DNA of 64,000 nucleotides. Source: Pseudomonas pisciculturae. Its GTDB lineage: Bacteria > Pseudomonadota > Gammaproteobacteria > Pseudomonadales > Pseudomonadaceae. How positions within the stretch are numbered: the first letter of the stretch is position 1; every line of letters starts with the position of its first letter. The position numbers and the translations under genes are program-made. Of this stretch, positions 26,760-36,385 are shown piece after piece. The notes beneath the pieces were generated by a model. It saw nothing but the letters and a program-made list of their open reading frames with translations, had not been told where the DNA came from and searched no databases. Where the stretch lies: contig NZ_JACVZE010000003.1 in assembly GCF_015461805.1 (NCBI RefSeq), positions 586,897-650,896 of the forward strand. Reading direction: 5' to 3'.

Positions 26760-28256
26760 TTACTGCGCGCGGCTCATGCCACCCACTTTGGACATGATAA
26801 AACCCATGAATTGTTCGACGGTCATTTTCTGGCCGTTGAACGTCACTTCATTGTTGGCGTAATGCAGCTTGGAAACCACGTCGCTGCCGACCAACGTCGC
26901 CAGTTGAGTGCCGACCGCCATGCCGCTGACCATTTCGGCCGCCATCTGGGATTGCTGCTCGATGGCTTTAGGGTCGGTCAGGCCACCGATCTGCGCCTGC
27001 AATGCAGACACGTCAGCGATCATCGGCTTGGACAGGGTCAGGTTGGCATCCAGCAGCGCGATCATCTGCTTACCCAGTTCAACCGGTGGCAGCTCCATGG
27101 ACGCAGGCTTGGCCAGGTCCACAACCAGGTTGAACTTGCTTTCGCCGTGGGTGGTTTTCAGCGACAGGTTTTCCAGCGCCACTTGCGGCTTGGCGGCCAG
27201 CAGTTGGTTGACGTTGGCTTCGGCCAGGGTTTGCTCGGCTTCGGTCAGTTGCAGCTCCGGCACCGGTTGGCCGGCGGCGGCAGCGGCTTGCACCGGCTGC
27301 ATCTTGTCCTGGTACAGCTTGGTCAGCACCAGCCCCGACGGCACGTCGATGTTCTTCACGCTCAGGCTCATGGCGGCGGAGCCGACCGCTTTGCCCTGGT
27401 AACCGATCTCGTCGATCTTGTAGTCAACGCGGCCCGCCAGGTTGTTGTCCTTGATGTCGCTGGAGTCTTTCTGCTCGAAACCCTTGAGGGTCAGCACGGC
27501 TTTCTGCGGGCCGAAGGTGACCTTGGTGTCGGTCAATTCAACGGTGTTTTGCCCGGTGTAGAAACCGAAGGTGGACTTCTCCAGATTGCTGGCCACGGTC
27601 AGGCCGGACAGCTCAGCGTTGAACGGCGCGCCGTTGCCGTCGATCGCAGACACCTTGAGGCTGTTCATGAAGCTATCGACCTTGACCTTTTTGCCTTCGG
27701 CGGTGCTGTCGAAGTTCAGGTTGGCGCCAGAGAAGCTCACGGTGGCGGTCTCGCCCTTGAACTCCGCAGGCACAAACTCGATATTGCCGCTGACCGAGCG
27801 GCTGTAGCCGATACTGGCCACGCCCTTGAGCGGCGACACGTCCTTGGTGGCTGCGAACCATTTTTCGGTGGTGGCGTTCTTTTCCAGGGTGTAGTGACTG
27901 GTGGCCATGACCGGCAGCCACTTCAACGAGACCAGGCGCGAGAACGGCAATGGGCCGTGTTCGATATGCTCGAGAAACAGCAGCTCCGGGTTCGGGTTCT
28001 GCTCACCAAAGAACGAGCCCTGGCCTTTGAGGCGATAGTGCGCAGTGCTGCTGAACAGGCCACGGTCCAAGGACACAAGCTCCAGGTCAAGAGTGCCATC
28101 GACACCCGCCATGGAACGACGCAGTTCCTTGTTGGCGTCCTGCACCACCGTTTGCAGCACCGGCTCCAACTGTGTGCCGGTGTACCAGGCGCCGCCTGCA
28201 CTGACGACGCCAACGGCGACAACAAAACCCAAAAGAACGACTGCTGGCTTATTCAT
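26760..28256 (-). CDS. YdgA-family (DUF945) protein
   Basis: 498 aa. One N-terminal membrane or signal segment (residues 5-25) followed by a long periplasmic region of repeated beta strands. The sequence has the DUF945 pattern: VVSAGGAWYTGTQLEP at the start, LVSLDRGLFSSTAHY, a middle LTLKGFE region and a C-terminal region ending in a helix that resembles a small dimerisation segment. The family is widespread in gamma-proteobacteria and its molecular role is not settled. It is monocistronic here. Confidence 0.82.
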   Translation of the reverse strand: MNKPAVVLLGFVVAVGVVSAGGAWYTGTQLEPVLQTVVQDANKELRRSMAGVDGTLDLELVSLDRGLFSSTAHYRLKGQGSFFGEQNPNPELLFLEHIEHGPLPFSRLVSLKWLPVMATSHYTLEKNATTEKWFAATKDVSPLKGVASIGYSRSVSGNIEFVPAEFKGETATVSFSGANLNFDSTAEGKKVKVDSFMNSLKVSAIDGNGAPFNAELSGLTVASNLEKSTFGFYTGQNTVELTDTKVTFGPQKAVLTLKGFEQKDSSDIKDNNLAGRVDYKIDEIGYQGKAVGSAAMSLSVKNIDVPSGLVLTKLYQDKMQPVQAAAAAGQPVPELQLTEAEQTLAEANVNQLLAAKPQVALENLSLKTTHGESKFNLVVDLAKPASMELPPVELGKQMIALLDANLTLSKPMIADVSALQAQIGGLTDPKAIEQQSQMAAEMVSGMAVGTQLATLVGSDVVSKLHYANNEVTFNGQKMTVEQFMGFIMSKVGGMSRAQ

Positions 28257-28404
28257 GAAGTGACCTGATCAAATCCTGTGAGAAGTGGGCTGTCTTCCTT
28301 GAACCCCGTGAGGGTTGGCTCAAGCCCGCCAAAATGCGGGGGAAGATTAGCACTCGCGACCGATAACGGCCCAGCTTTTCAGAGGGGCAAACGCCCGCAG
28401 GAGT

Positions 28405-29037
28405 TCAGGTGTATTCCAGCTCAATTTCATCGAGCTGGTGATCAAAGCTCTTCAACCGCGCCGTCCAGGTGTACACCAGCACCTCAAACTCGCGATGGAT
28501 CACCGCATTGCTCGGGGTGTCGGCCTTGGGGTCGCAGAAGTCCAGTTGGTAGCGTTCACGGGCCATTTGCGTGGCAACGTCAGACAGTTCCCGCGCGTTA
28601 TTCAGCCAATGCCTACCGTCGGCCACTTGCTGGTCGAGGGCCACACACTGTTTTTTCAGGGCTTCGAGGCTTTTTTCCAGGGGGGTGCCGGTGAGTTCGC
28701 CCATGACTTCCTGGAAGGTGCGGCCCGGCTGCCAGTAGCTGCCCCAGAAATAGCGGTCGAACACGGTTTCGACGCGGCGCAGTGCGACCTTGGTGTCCCA
28801 GATCGCCACGCGGGTCTTGCCTTGTTCGAGCAGTTTTCGCTTGATCCGGTGGTTTTGGTAGGACGCCCAGGCCACCACGCCAATGGACAGGGTGCCGATC
28901 ACCAAACAGGCGCTGTCGAGAAACACCATGGCCTTGTCGATTTGGTGAGCGAGCATGACGCCGTAGAAGTAGGCAGCCGATAACAACACCAGTGCGAAGA
29001 ACACGCACCAGAAAGCGGGAGCATAAGGGTTTTTCAT
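28405..29037 (-). CDS. Two-pass membrane protein of unknown function
   Basis: 210 aa from ATG 29037 (GGGGA 8 nt upstream). Two membrane segments (about residues 9-28 and 38-58) form a hairpin, followed by a soluble helical C-terminal domain of about 150 residues rich in Arg, Gln and Glu. I recognise no domain. It lies 61 bp after the efflux OMF gene and could be read from the same transcript, but its strand-mates upstream and downstream have unrelated functions. Confidence 0.65.
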   Translation of the reverse strand: MKNPYAPAFWCVFFALVLLSAAYFYGVMLAHQIDKAMVFLDSACLVIGTLSIGVVAWASYQNHRIKRKLLEQGKTRVAIWDTKVALRRVETVFDRYFWGSYWQPGRTFQEVMGELTGTPLEKSLEALKKQCVALDQQVADGRHWLNNARELSDVATQMARERYQLDFCDPKADTPSNAVIHREFEVLVYTWTARLKSFDHQLDEIELEYT

Positions 29038-29118
29038 TATTGGAATCCCCATGAGCAAACGCGAGCAGTGTCAGGCAGGCCTTCACGGCGGCCTGCCTGT
29101 CAAAGCATAGCTATTCGC

Positions 29119-30561
29119 TCAGGGTTTGCTGGCTGGCGCAGCGTGCGTTCGTCCGCTTTCCCAACCGCCGCCTAACGCCAGGAACAGATCGATCTGGCTC
29201 ATGGCAACCTGAGTGTTAGCCGCCGCCAATTGCGCCTGCACATCGGTGTAGGTGCGGGTGGCTTGCAGGTCGGCCAGGAACGACGCGCGGCCGGCCTGGA
29301 AGAAGCGGTGAGTCTGGTCTGCCGCCTCTTTGGCCGACTCGCCAGCTTCGTCCAGTGCATCACGGCGTTGCAGTTGCGCGGTGTACTGCGCCAGGCCCGT
29401 CTGGGTTTCGCGGATGGCATTGAGCACCACGCCGTCAAAGTGCGCCAAGGCGCCCTGGGTGGCCGCTTCGGCTTCGTGGATGCGGGCGCGGGCGCCGTTG
29501 GTCGGCACCGACCAACTGATCAGCGGGCCGAAGCCCCAGCGGTTGGTGGGCGCAGTGCCCAGGTTGTCGAGGATGCCGACCGTACCCACTGTGGCGCCGA
29601 TACTGATGTCTGGGTACAACGCGCCGGTGGCCACACCGATGCGTGCGGTGGCCGCGGCCAATTGACGTTCAGCCTGGCGCACATCGGGACGGCGCTTGAG
29701 CAGTGCCGCGCCGTCGCCCACCGGCAGCAACTGGGTGATGTGTGGCAGTTCGGCGCACGTACCGGTGCCCGCTGGCAGTTGGTCTACCGGTTTGGCCAGC
29801 AGCATCGACAGGCGGAACAAGCCCGCCTGGCGCGCCGCTTCGTAGCGCGGCATGTCGGCGCGCAAGGATTTGTATTGGGTTTGCGAGCGCGTCACCTGGG
29901 TTTCATCGCCACGCCCGGCGTCGCGCAGGCGCTGAGTCAGCTTGGTGCTCTGGGCTTGCAGGTCGAGGGACTCGTTGGCGATGGCCAGCTCTTCATTGGC
30001 CGCGCACACCTGGGTGTAGGAACGCACCACATCCGCAACCAGGGTAATACGGGCGATATCGGCAGCGGCTTGCGCGGCGTCGGCGCTGGCTTGGGCGCTT
30101 TCGATGCCGCGCTGCAAGGTGCCCCACAGGTCGAACTGGTAGGAGGTACTGATGCCGACGCTGCCGATATTGGCCACCGGCACTTTGTCTTCGAGCAAAA
30201 ACGCTTCGCCTGATTCCTGCAAGCGCTGGGCCTCGGCCTTCACGCCGGCATTCCAACCGCCAGCAGACTCAGCCTGTTGCACCTGATAACGCGAGCGTTG
30301 CAGGTTGGCAGCGGCCACGCGCAGGTCGGTGTTGGAGGCCATGGCTTGGCGCACCAGCTCATCTAGGCGCGGGTCGTTGTAGAGCTTCCACCAATCGGCC
30401 GGCACCGGCGCCGACACCACGTTGTTGCCCTCGCCCGCAAGCTGGCCTTGCAGGTCGCCGCGTTTGACGGCGGCTTGGTCTGGCAGCGTGTAGTCCGGGC
30501 CTACCATTTGGCACGCCGACAGCAACAACCCCAGCGCAGCGGTGGCAAGCAGTTGCTTCAT
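29119..30561 (-). CDS. NodT/OprM-type outer-membrane efflux lipoprotein
   Basis: 480 aa. Lipobox LLSAC (Cys near 17) followed by QMVGPDY, the standard start of RND-type outer-membrane factors. Two OEP repeats with long coiled-coil helices (about 70-260 and 275-460). It forms the TolC-like trimeric channel for the HlyD/FUSC pump encoded just upstream, whose adaptor stop overlaps its ATG by 4 bp. Last gene of the five-gene operon. Confidence 0.92.
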   Translation of the reverse strand: MKQLLATAALGLLLSACQMVGPDYTLPDQAAVKRGDLQGQLAGEGNNVVSAPVPADWWKLYNDPRLDELVRQAMASNTDLRVAAANLQRSRYQVQQAESAGGWNAGVKAEAQRLQESGEAFLLEDKVPVANIGSVGISTSYQFDLWGTLQRGIESAQASADAAQAAADIARITLVADVVRSYTQVCAANEELAIANESLDLQAQSTKLTQRLRDAGRGDETQVTRSQTQYKSLRADMPRYEAARQAGLFRLSMLLAKPVDQLPAGTGTCAELPHITQLLPVGDGAALLKRRPDVRQAERQLAAATARIGVATGALYPDISIGATVGTVGILDNLGTAPTNRWGFGPLISWSVPTNGARARIHEAEAATQGALAHFDGVVLNAIRETQTGLAQYTAQLQRRDALDEAGESAKEAADQTHRFFQAGRASFLADLQATRTYTDVQAQLAAANTQVAMSQIDLFLALGGGWESGRTHAAPASKP

Positions 30562-31430
30562 GGCTTGTCTCCGATGATCGATACCGTGGCCGTACGCCCG
30601 GCGATCATGCGGAAGTCAGCCGGGACATCATCGAACGCGATACGCACCGGAATTCGCTGAGCCAGGCGCACCCAGCTGAACGCCGGGTTGACGTTGGGCA
30701 GCAGGTTGGAGCCGCTGCTGCGGTCGCGGTCTTCGATACCGGCGACGATGCTCTGCACGTGGCCACGCAAGCGGGCGTTATCACCGATCACACGGATATC
30801 CACCGCCATGCCGACATGGATGCCGTCGAGCTTGGTCTCTTCGAAATAGCCATCGATGTGGAAGGAGTTGCTGTCCACCACCGACAACACCGGGCGCCCG
30901 GCCGTCACGAACTCCTGATTGCGCGGCGCACGGTCGTTGACGTAACCGTCCACGGGGCTGCGAATCACCGAGCGGTCGAGGTTGAGCTGGGCGGCGTCCA
31001 CCGTCACTTGCGCTTCGGCCAGCGCCGATTGGGCACGGGCTACACGGGACTGGCTTTCTTCCAGTTGCTCGCTGGGCACCAGGTTGCCGAGGCCACGGTT
31101 ACGCTTGTACTCGCGGCTGGCCTGGGCCATGGTTTCCTGGCGGTCTGCCACGGCGGCCTGGGCTTGGCGCAGGGCCAGCTTGAAGCGGTCCTGGTCGACG
31201 GCAAAGAGCACCTGGCCCTTGGTCACCAACTGGTTGTCGCGCACGTCGACGCGCTGGATCAACCCGGACACGTCCGGGGCGATCTGCACGATGTCGGCAC
31301 GGATGTGCCCGTCACGGGTCCAGGGGGCAAACATGTAGTACATGACCATGCGCCACACCACGACGACCGCAAACGTCACGATCAACAACGTGAGCACTAC
31401 ACGGCCGATGGTCAAAAAAGGTTTTTTCAT
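30558..31430 (-). CDS. HlyD-family periplasmic adaptor of the FUSC efflux pump
   Basis: 290 aa. One N-terminal membrane anchor (about residues 8-32), a lipoyl-like half (DVRDNQLVTKGQVLF), a short helical hairpin (about 75-135), the second lipoyl half (IRSPVDGYVND) and a beta barrel. This layout matches AaeA, the adaptor of the aromatic carboxylic acid pump. It links the FUSC inner-membrane protein to the outer-membrane channel. It overlaps both neighbours by 4 bp. Confidence 0.9.
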   Translation of the reverse strand: MKKPFLTIGRVVLTLLIVTFAVVVVWRMVMYYMFAPWTRDGHIRADIVQIAPDVSGLIQRVDVRDNQLVTKGQVLFAVDQDRFKLALRQAQAAVADRQETMAQASREYKRNRGLGNLVPSEQLEESQSRVARAQSALAEAQVTVDAAQLNLDRSVIRSPVDGYVNDRAPRNQEFVTAGRPVLSVVDSNSFHIDGYFEETKLDGIHVGMAVDIRVIGDNARLRGHVQSIVAGIEDRDRSSGSNLLPNVNPAFSWVRLAQRIPVRIAFDDVPADFRMIAGRTATVSIIGDKP

Positions 31431-31636
31431 GTCATCAGGTATCGACTGAGTGAGTCCACAGCGCCCAGCAACAGCGCGTAGAGCCCCACGTTGAACAATG
31501 CCCGGTGCCAGACCAGGCGATAAAAGTGCAGGCGGGTCAACAGCCCGTGCACCAGCAGAAACAACACGTACGTAATGCCCATCAGCACCAGCAGCGTGGG
31601 CAAAAACACCCCGCTGATATCCAGATCACCGATCAT
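31427..31636 (-). CDS. DUF1656 small membrane protein (AaeX-like)
   Basis: 69 aa with two membrane segments (about residues 10-30 and 45-63) and the family start DLDISGVFLPTLL. Such proteins sit between FUSC and HlyD genes in aromatic acid efflux operons; the function is unknown but it is probably a pump accessory. It overlaps both neighbours by 4 bp. Confidence 0.88.
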   Translation of the reverse strand: MIGDLDISGVFLPTLLVLMGITYVLFLLVHGLLTRLHFYRLVWHRALFNVGLYALLLGAVDSLSRYLMT

Positions 31637-33711
31637 AAAGGCGCTCCATCGGGTAGCGGCGCTTCCAGTTCGGCGCCGCCAATGAATTCCACCCCCGGCA
31701 ACAACGCCAGGCGCAGGCCGGCCAGCGCATGCAGCAGGTGCACGCGGGTGTCGTCTTCGTCTTGCAGGCCCTGGCCGTTGAGGGCGCGGCGCGTGCGGTC
31801 CAGGGTCATCAGCAGACCGCTGGGCGCCGGCAAGCGCTCACCGGCCTTCAGGCAAGCCTTGAAGTAACCGCCCACGCCTTCGACGACTTGGTTGAGCAAC
31901 ACCCGTGGCACGCCAAGGATGCGCGGCGAGTAGGCCAGCAGGTCGAGCAGGTTCAGCGCCACGCGAAGGTCGCGCAGGGCGATGCCGGTGTCTTGGTTGG
32001 TCAGCGCCAGGCGCGGCAGGTGCTGCATCAGGCGGTCGAGCATTTGCGCGGCCATGTGCCGGTGTTCCGCGAGGGTCGCAGGCTCAGTCATGCCGACGAT
32101 GTCGCGCCAGCTGAAACGGGTCAGGCGCTTGGCCGCCAACTCGGCGCCGAAGGGGCGTGCGATCAGCGTCCATACAAAGGCGAACAGCAAGCCCACCGGG
32201 CCAGCCAGGTTGACGTTGGCGAAGTTGAGGAAGTCGGCGTCATAGGCGCCCTGGATGCTGATAAACGACGAGGTGTTCACCAGTGTCAGCAGCATGCCCA
32301 GGTAGAAACGCGGCTGCACAGTAAGGGTGCCGATGCAGATGAACGGCACGGCAAACGCCAGCACCAGCATGGGGAAGTCGTGCAGGTTGGGCAGCACCAA
32401 AAACAGATAGAGGCTGGCAAACAGCACCGACATCGCCGTCCAGAAAAAGAACCGGTAGATCTGCGGCGCCGGGTCGTCCATCGTGGCAAAGAAGCTACAG
32501 GCCACGGCGGCCAAAATCACGGCGCTGCCGCCGTCTGTCCAGCCGAGCAATATCCACAGCACCGAGGCGACGATGATCGCGCTGACGGTAGAAAACGCCG
32601 AGTAAAACATCAGGCCACGGTCGAGGAACGGCGTCAGCCGGCCCAGCCGCCAGTGGCGGTAGACGGCGCGCCAGGTGTCTTGGCTTTCGCATTCGATGGC
32701 CGCTTGCAGGCTGCGGCAGTCTTGCCACAGGTCGATCCATTCGGCGAGGCGATATAGGGCGTTGGAGAACAACAGGGTGTGGCGGTCGTCCAGCGCTTCA
32801 CCTGCCGGTTGCAGGGCGTCGAGCTGATCACGCAGGGTGCGCCAGCTTTCAAGCGAGGCGTCTTTTTGGGTGCTTTCCAGCCACCGGTTGGTCGCGTCCA
32901 GCAGGGGCGTGAGTTTTTCCATGAACTGCGGCGCGCGTTGTTCGACGGCGTACAGCGCGTCGTCGAGCTCTTCCACCACTGGCAGCAGATGAATCATGCG
33001 CCCGCGCAGCTCCTTGGTATTGCGTACCGTCTGCGGCCGGGCGCCTTCGTGGGGCAACTGGCCGATCATCAATTCCAGGGTGTTGAAGGTGGCGACCATG
33101 CCGCCGCGCAAGGTGCTGACTTCTTCGGGCGTGACGTTGCGACTGAGAAAACGTTGGCTATAGACCTGGGCGTCGGCAAACCACTTGGCCACCGAGCCGT
33201 CAAACACCGGCATCAAGCGGCGCGGCCAGAACATCGCGCCGACTACGGCGGCAACAGCAATGCCGAGGAAGATTTCTTCGGTACGCGCCTCGGCCACATC
33301 CCACACCGCCAGGGGGTTATCCACCACCGGCAAGGCGATGAGCGGCAAGGTGTAGCCGGCCAGCATCAGCGCGTAATTGTTGGCGGTGCGAAGGTGCATG
33401 GAGAGGAACAACAGGGTGCCCGTCCACAAGGCAATCACCACCACCAACAGGTACGGTGACTGCACAAACATCGGCACAAAAAACACCGCCGCCGCCGCCC
33501 CCATCAAGGTGCCGATGGCGCGGTACAGCGCCTTGGAACTGGTGGGGCCGACAAACGGGCTGGAGACGATATACACCGTGGCCATCGCCCAATACGGCCG
33601 CGGCATTTGCATGAGCATGGCGATGTACAGGGCGATCATGGAGGCAGCGAAGGTACGCACGCCATAGAACCAGTCGCGGGCGGGCGGAAAGCCAGTGAAA
33701 AATCCGCTCAA
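31633..33711 (-). CDS. FUSC-family inner-membrane transporter (AaeB-like)
   Basis: 692 aa. Two blocks of membrane segments (about residues 20-170 and 365-510) flank a cytoplasmic region, the FUSC layout. The start RDWFYGVRTFAASMIALYIA and PRPYWAMATVYIVSSP are family hallmarks. With HlyD and OMF partners it should export aromatic carboxylic acids or related weak acids; the substrate is inferred from family membership. It overlaps the marR stop by 4 bp, giving full translational coupling of the operon. Confidence 0.92.
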   Translation of the reverse strand: MSGFFTGFPPARDWFYGVRTFAASMIALYIAMLMQMPRPYWAMATVYIVSSPFVGPTSSKALYRAIGTLMGAAAAVFFVPMFVQSPYLLVVVIALWTGTLLFLSMHLRTANNYALMLAGYTLPLIALPVVDNPLAVWDVAEARTEEIFLGIAVAAVVGAMFWPRRLMPVFDGSVAKWFADAQVYSQRFLSRNVTPEEVSTLRGGMVATFNTLELMIGQLPHEGARPQTVRNTKELRGRMIHLLPVVEELDDALYAVEQRAPQFMEKLTPLLDATNRWLESTQKDASLESWRTLRDQLDALQPAGEALDDRHTLLFSNALYRLAEWIDLWQDCRSLQAAIECESQDTWRAVYRHWRLGRLTPFLDRGLMFYSAFSTVSAIIVASVLWILLGWTDGGSAVILAAVACSFFATMDDPAPQIYRFFFWTAMSVLFASLYLFLVLPNLHDFPMLVLAFAVPFICIGTLTVQPRFYLGMLLTLVNTSSFISIQGAYDADFLNFANVNLAGPVGLLFAFVWTLIARPFGAELAAKRLTRFSWRDIVGMTEPATLAEHRHMAAQMLDRLMQHLPRLALTNQDTGIALRDLRVALNLLDLLAYSPRILGVPRVLLNQVVEGVGGYFKACLKAGERLPAPSGLLMTLDRTRRALNGQGLQDEDDTRVHLLHALAGLRLALLPGVEFIGGAELEAPLPDGAPL

Positions 33712-34145
33712 AGCGTGGCCACCTCAAAGGCGCGCAATACCCGCAGCGCTGCCTCCATATCGGTAGACGGGATGTCCGCCAAGACTTCCTTGCGCAGGCG
33801 AACGAGCTGCACTTCCACCGCTTGCACCAGCTCACGGCCACGCTCGGTGAGGCTCAAGGCCTTGGCGCGACGGTCGTGGATGTCTTCGGTGCGGCACACG
33901 TAACCGCCGTTGCACAACTGATCGAGCAGGCGCACCAGCGACGGGCTTTCCATGCCGGAAGCCTGGGCCACTTTTACCTGATGCACGCCGTCGCCCAAAC
34001 GGCCGATCATCAACAACGGCACCGCGCAGGCTTCGGAAATACCGTAGCTCACCAGCGTGGTCTGGCAGATTTTGCGCCAGTTACGGGCACCCACCACCAT
34101 GCTGCTGCTGAGGTTCATCTGGAGTTGTTCGAGGGATTGAGGCAC
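33708..34145 (-). CDS. MarR-family repressor of the efflux operon
   Basis: 145 aa from a GTG at 34145; an ATG at 34118 is in frame and neither has a clear Shine-Dalgarno. The winged helix (about 45-110) includes VAQASGMESPSLVRLLDQLCNGGYV and the wing DRRAKALSLTERG. It is the first gene of its own operon, as is usual for ligand-released MarR repressors of efflux pumps. The operator candidate lies inside the promoter, only about 20 bp from the start codon, so a very short or absent leader is possible. Confidence 0.88.
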   Translation of the reverse strand: MPQSLEQLQMNLSSSMVVGARNWRKICQTTLVSYGISEACAVPLLMIGRLGDGVHQVKVAQASGMESPSLVRLLDQLCNGGYVCRTEDIHDRRAKALSLTERGRELVQAVEVQLVRLRKEVLADIPSTDMEAALRVLRAFEVATL

Positions 34146-34154
34146 AGGATTGTT

Positions 34155-34182
34155 CGCATACAGTTAGTTTGCTAACTATCAA
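34155..34182 (-). promoter_or_regulatory. marR-efflux operon promoter with embedded operator
   Basis: On the minus strand TTGATA (34182-34177) and TATGCG (34160-34155) are spaced by 16 bp. Between them lies the perfect inverted repeat AGTTAG-N4-CTAACT (34162-34177). A MarR dimer here would block polymerase. The transcription start would fall within a few bases of the GTG. Confidence 0.6.
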
Positions 34183-34250
34183 TATGGTGGATGAAGCGGG
34201 AACCGTCAAGTTTTGAAACAAATTAGCGGATGGATGGTGGGAGGGGTTTT

Positions 34251-34340
34251 TGTGGGAGTGGGCTTGCTCGCAAAGGCAGTGGGTCAGTCACCTGATGCGT
34301 TGGCTGACACGCCGCATTCGCGAACAAGCCCGCACACATT
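34251..34340. repeat. Diverged REP doublet
   Basis: TGTGGGAGTGGGCTTGCTCGC at the left faces CGCGAACAAGCCCGCACACA at the right, an imperfect inverted pair. It is a GGGCTTGCTCGC-type REP variant lying between the marR promoter and the DUF2789 gene. Confidence 0.75.
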
Positions 34341-34371
34341 TAGATCAGTGCTGGCCTCAAGCCCGGTTTTT

Positions 34372-34617
34372 TTACACCCCTCGCCCACCCCGCAGCATCA
34401 GATTCAATTCATCCACCACCTCAGCCCAATCCGCATCCTCCAAAATCTCCTCACGCAAAAATGCTCTTTGGCTGTCGGTCCAAAAAAACGCATCCGCCAA
34501 CTTCAAATCCGCCTTGAGCGGCGAATGCACCGCCACAAACTTATCGATGCTGACCGGGTCGTCCGGCAGCCCCAGTTGTTTGAACAGGGACTGCAAGTTA
34601 TGCACAGGCGGCTCCAT
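34372..34617 (-). CDS. DUF2789 small protein
   Basis: 81 aa from ATG 34617 (MEPPVHNLQSLF). The sequence follows the DUF2789 pattern: LFKQLGLPDD, LADAFFW and a C-terminal FLREEILEDADWAEVVDELN. All-helical, acidic, cytoplasmic. No function is known. It starts 37 bp after the stop of the glycosyltransferase gene on the same strand. Confidence 0.85.
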   Translation of the reverse strand: MEPPVHNLQSLFKQLGLPDDPVSIDKFVAVHSPLKADLKLADAFFWTDSQRAFLREEILEDADWAEVVDELNLMLRGGRGV

Positions 34618-34653
34618 GGGTGTGGCTCCTGATGAATGAAGGTTCAACCGAGT

Positions 34654-36219
34654 CTAGCGGCAACCCTCGGGCTGCACCGACGGCACAGTGCACAACACAA
34701 ACAACCGCGCCCGGGCGCCACCGCCGTCTAGGCGACTGAGTTCGCGCCAGCCCTCGGGCAATGGTGCAAATTCGTCGGGAGCCTCGATGCTGCTGATCAA
34801 CCACACGCGGCGGGTTTCGGCGGGGATTGCCGACAGGTGGTCGAGGTAGATGCGCCCTCCATCTTGGTCCACCAGGGTGCCAAAGCCGTAAGCGTTGGGC
34901 CGGGTGGGTGTACCGTCGGGTTTAGGCGGGGTGTAGAGCTGCAGTTGGGCGTCGGTCTGGTCGTAATACACGTAGCTCAAGTACCACATCATGTCGCTGA
35001 GGACGATGCGGTCGTCTTCCTGGTAATGACGGTTGACGTACTCCACGGGCACGTTGAATTGGTCCTGCTCGTCGACGGTGAAATTATTCTTGAGCCCGAC
35101 CAGCTCGACCCCGACGAACAGCACGAACAGCGCGGCGCCCAGCCATGGCCGACGATCAACGGCGATTGCGACCAGGATCGGCAGGCCCAGTGCATACACC
35201 GTCAGGTAGCGCTCGATAAATACCGGCGAAACAAACGACACCCCGTATACCAGCACTAGCGGAAGCAGGAAAAACAGCCCCAGCAGCGTTGCCGAACGGT
35301 GGCGTTCGCGATCACACCAGACAGTGCCCACCACGACCGCCACCAGCAGCAGCGGCACCAGCCAGAACAGCGGCGGCCAGAAATCCACGCCCTCGTCCTG
35401 GATCACAAACTGCCAGATCATTGAGGGCAGGGATAACAGGCCGACAGGCTCTTCCCAGCCAATATCGCCGCCCACTTTAAGCTGTTCGACGTGTTGCACC
35501 AGGTCCAGCAGGCTGGGCAACCAGGGCAGGTACATCAGCACAATTGCCACGTTGGCCGCCCACCATGCGGGGCGCACCAGCAGGCGTTCACGCCACAGCA
35601 CTCCCAGGTAGGCCCAGTGCACCAGCACGCACAGCGCGGTGAAGTAGTGGGTATAGAAGCCGGCGCCCATCAACACTGCATACGCCGCCAGGTAACGCGT
35701 GCGCTCAGGCTGTTTCACCCAGTACACCAGCGCCAGCGTGGCCCCCAGCAGCCACACACCCAGCAGCGCATACATGCGTACTTCCTGGCTGTAGCGCACC
35801 GCCGTCGGCAGTAGCGCCAGCAGGATACCCGCCAGCACGGCAGCACGACGGGTAGACAGCTGCCGCGTCAGCCACACGCCCAGGCCTACGGCGATCACGC
35901 CGGGGAGGGCGCTCATGCTGCGGATCGACCCGATGCTGTCACCGAACAGTTCGATCCAGCCGCGCAGCAGCAAAAAATACAACGGCGGGTGCACGTCGTG
36001 CGCCGCGTGAAACCACAGGTCACTTAACGCATATTCGCTGAGCAGCAGGCTGGAGCCTTCGTCGCCCCAGATCGCCGCAGACGTCAGGTGGTAAAAACGC
36101 AGGGCCATGGCCAGCGCGAGGATGGGTAACCACCACAGTCGGCTGATCCACGCTGCACCGTCCCACGTCAGGCGGTTGAAGGCAGACAATGTCCCGACCT
36201 TTTCGCTTTGCTCTGCCAC
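34654..36219 (-). CDS. GT39-type membrane glycosyltransferase (ArnT/PMT-like)
   Basis: About 521 aa from GTG 36219, chosen because CAGGGG lies 6 nt upstream; the frame extends to 36273. About ten membrane segments. The first periplasmic loop has WGDEGSS with the Asp-Glu pair that acts as catalytic base in this superfamily, and HPPLYFLLLRGW follows. Such enzymes use polyprenyl-phosphate sugars on the periplasmic face of the inner membrane. The acceptor (lipid A, glycan or protein) cannot be inferred from the neighbours. Confidence 0.82.
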   Translation of the reverse strand: MAEQSEKVGTLSAFNRLTWDGAAWISRLWWLPILALAMALRFYHLTSAAIWGDEGSSLLLSEYALSDLWFHAAHDVHPPLYFLLLRGWIELFGDSIGSIRSMSALPGVIAVGLGVWLTRQLSTRRAAVLAGILLALLPTAVRYSQEVRMYALLGVWLLGATLALVYWVKQPERTRYLAAYAVLMGAGFYTHYFTALCVLVHWAYLGVLWRERLLVRPAWWAANVAIVLMYLPWLPSLLDLVQHVEQLKVGGDIGWEEPVGLLSLPSMIWQFVIQDEGVDFWPPLFWLVPLLLVAVVVGTVWCDRERHRSATLLGLFFLLPLVLVYGVSFVSPVFIERYLTVYALGLPILVAIAVDRRPWLGAALFVLFVGVELVGLKNNFTVDEQDQFNVPVEYVNRHYQEDDRIVLSDMMWYLSYVYYDQTDAQLQLYTPPKPDGTPTRPNAYGFGTLVDQDGGRIYLDHLSAIPAETRRVWLISSIEAPDEFAPLPEGWRELSRLDGGGARARLFVLCTVPSVQPEGCR

Positions 36220-36385
36220 ACGGTTCCCCTGCCACTGCCCTGACCACAGCGCCACTTTAGGGCAAAAGCCCATGACTCGTCGCTGGATTCAGACAAATCA
36301 GCAATTTGCGTAGGCCTTCACCGAAGTGCCCGTAGGAACAGGCTATGATTGCCGCCCTCCAAGGACTCAGGATCAAGGACACGTC

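Noticed and set aside
26748..28268. Long plus-strand open frame (506 codons) opposite the YdgA-like gene; similar long antisense frames opposite gabT, gabD, the VWA gene, pgaB and others
   Set aside because: Composition is unlike proteins (His/Gln/Arg-rich), no ribosome sites, and each lies exactly opposite a recognisable gene. They are by-products of high-GC codon bias.
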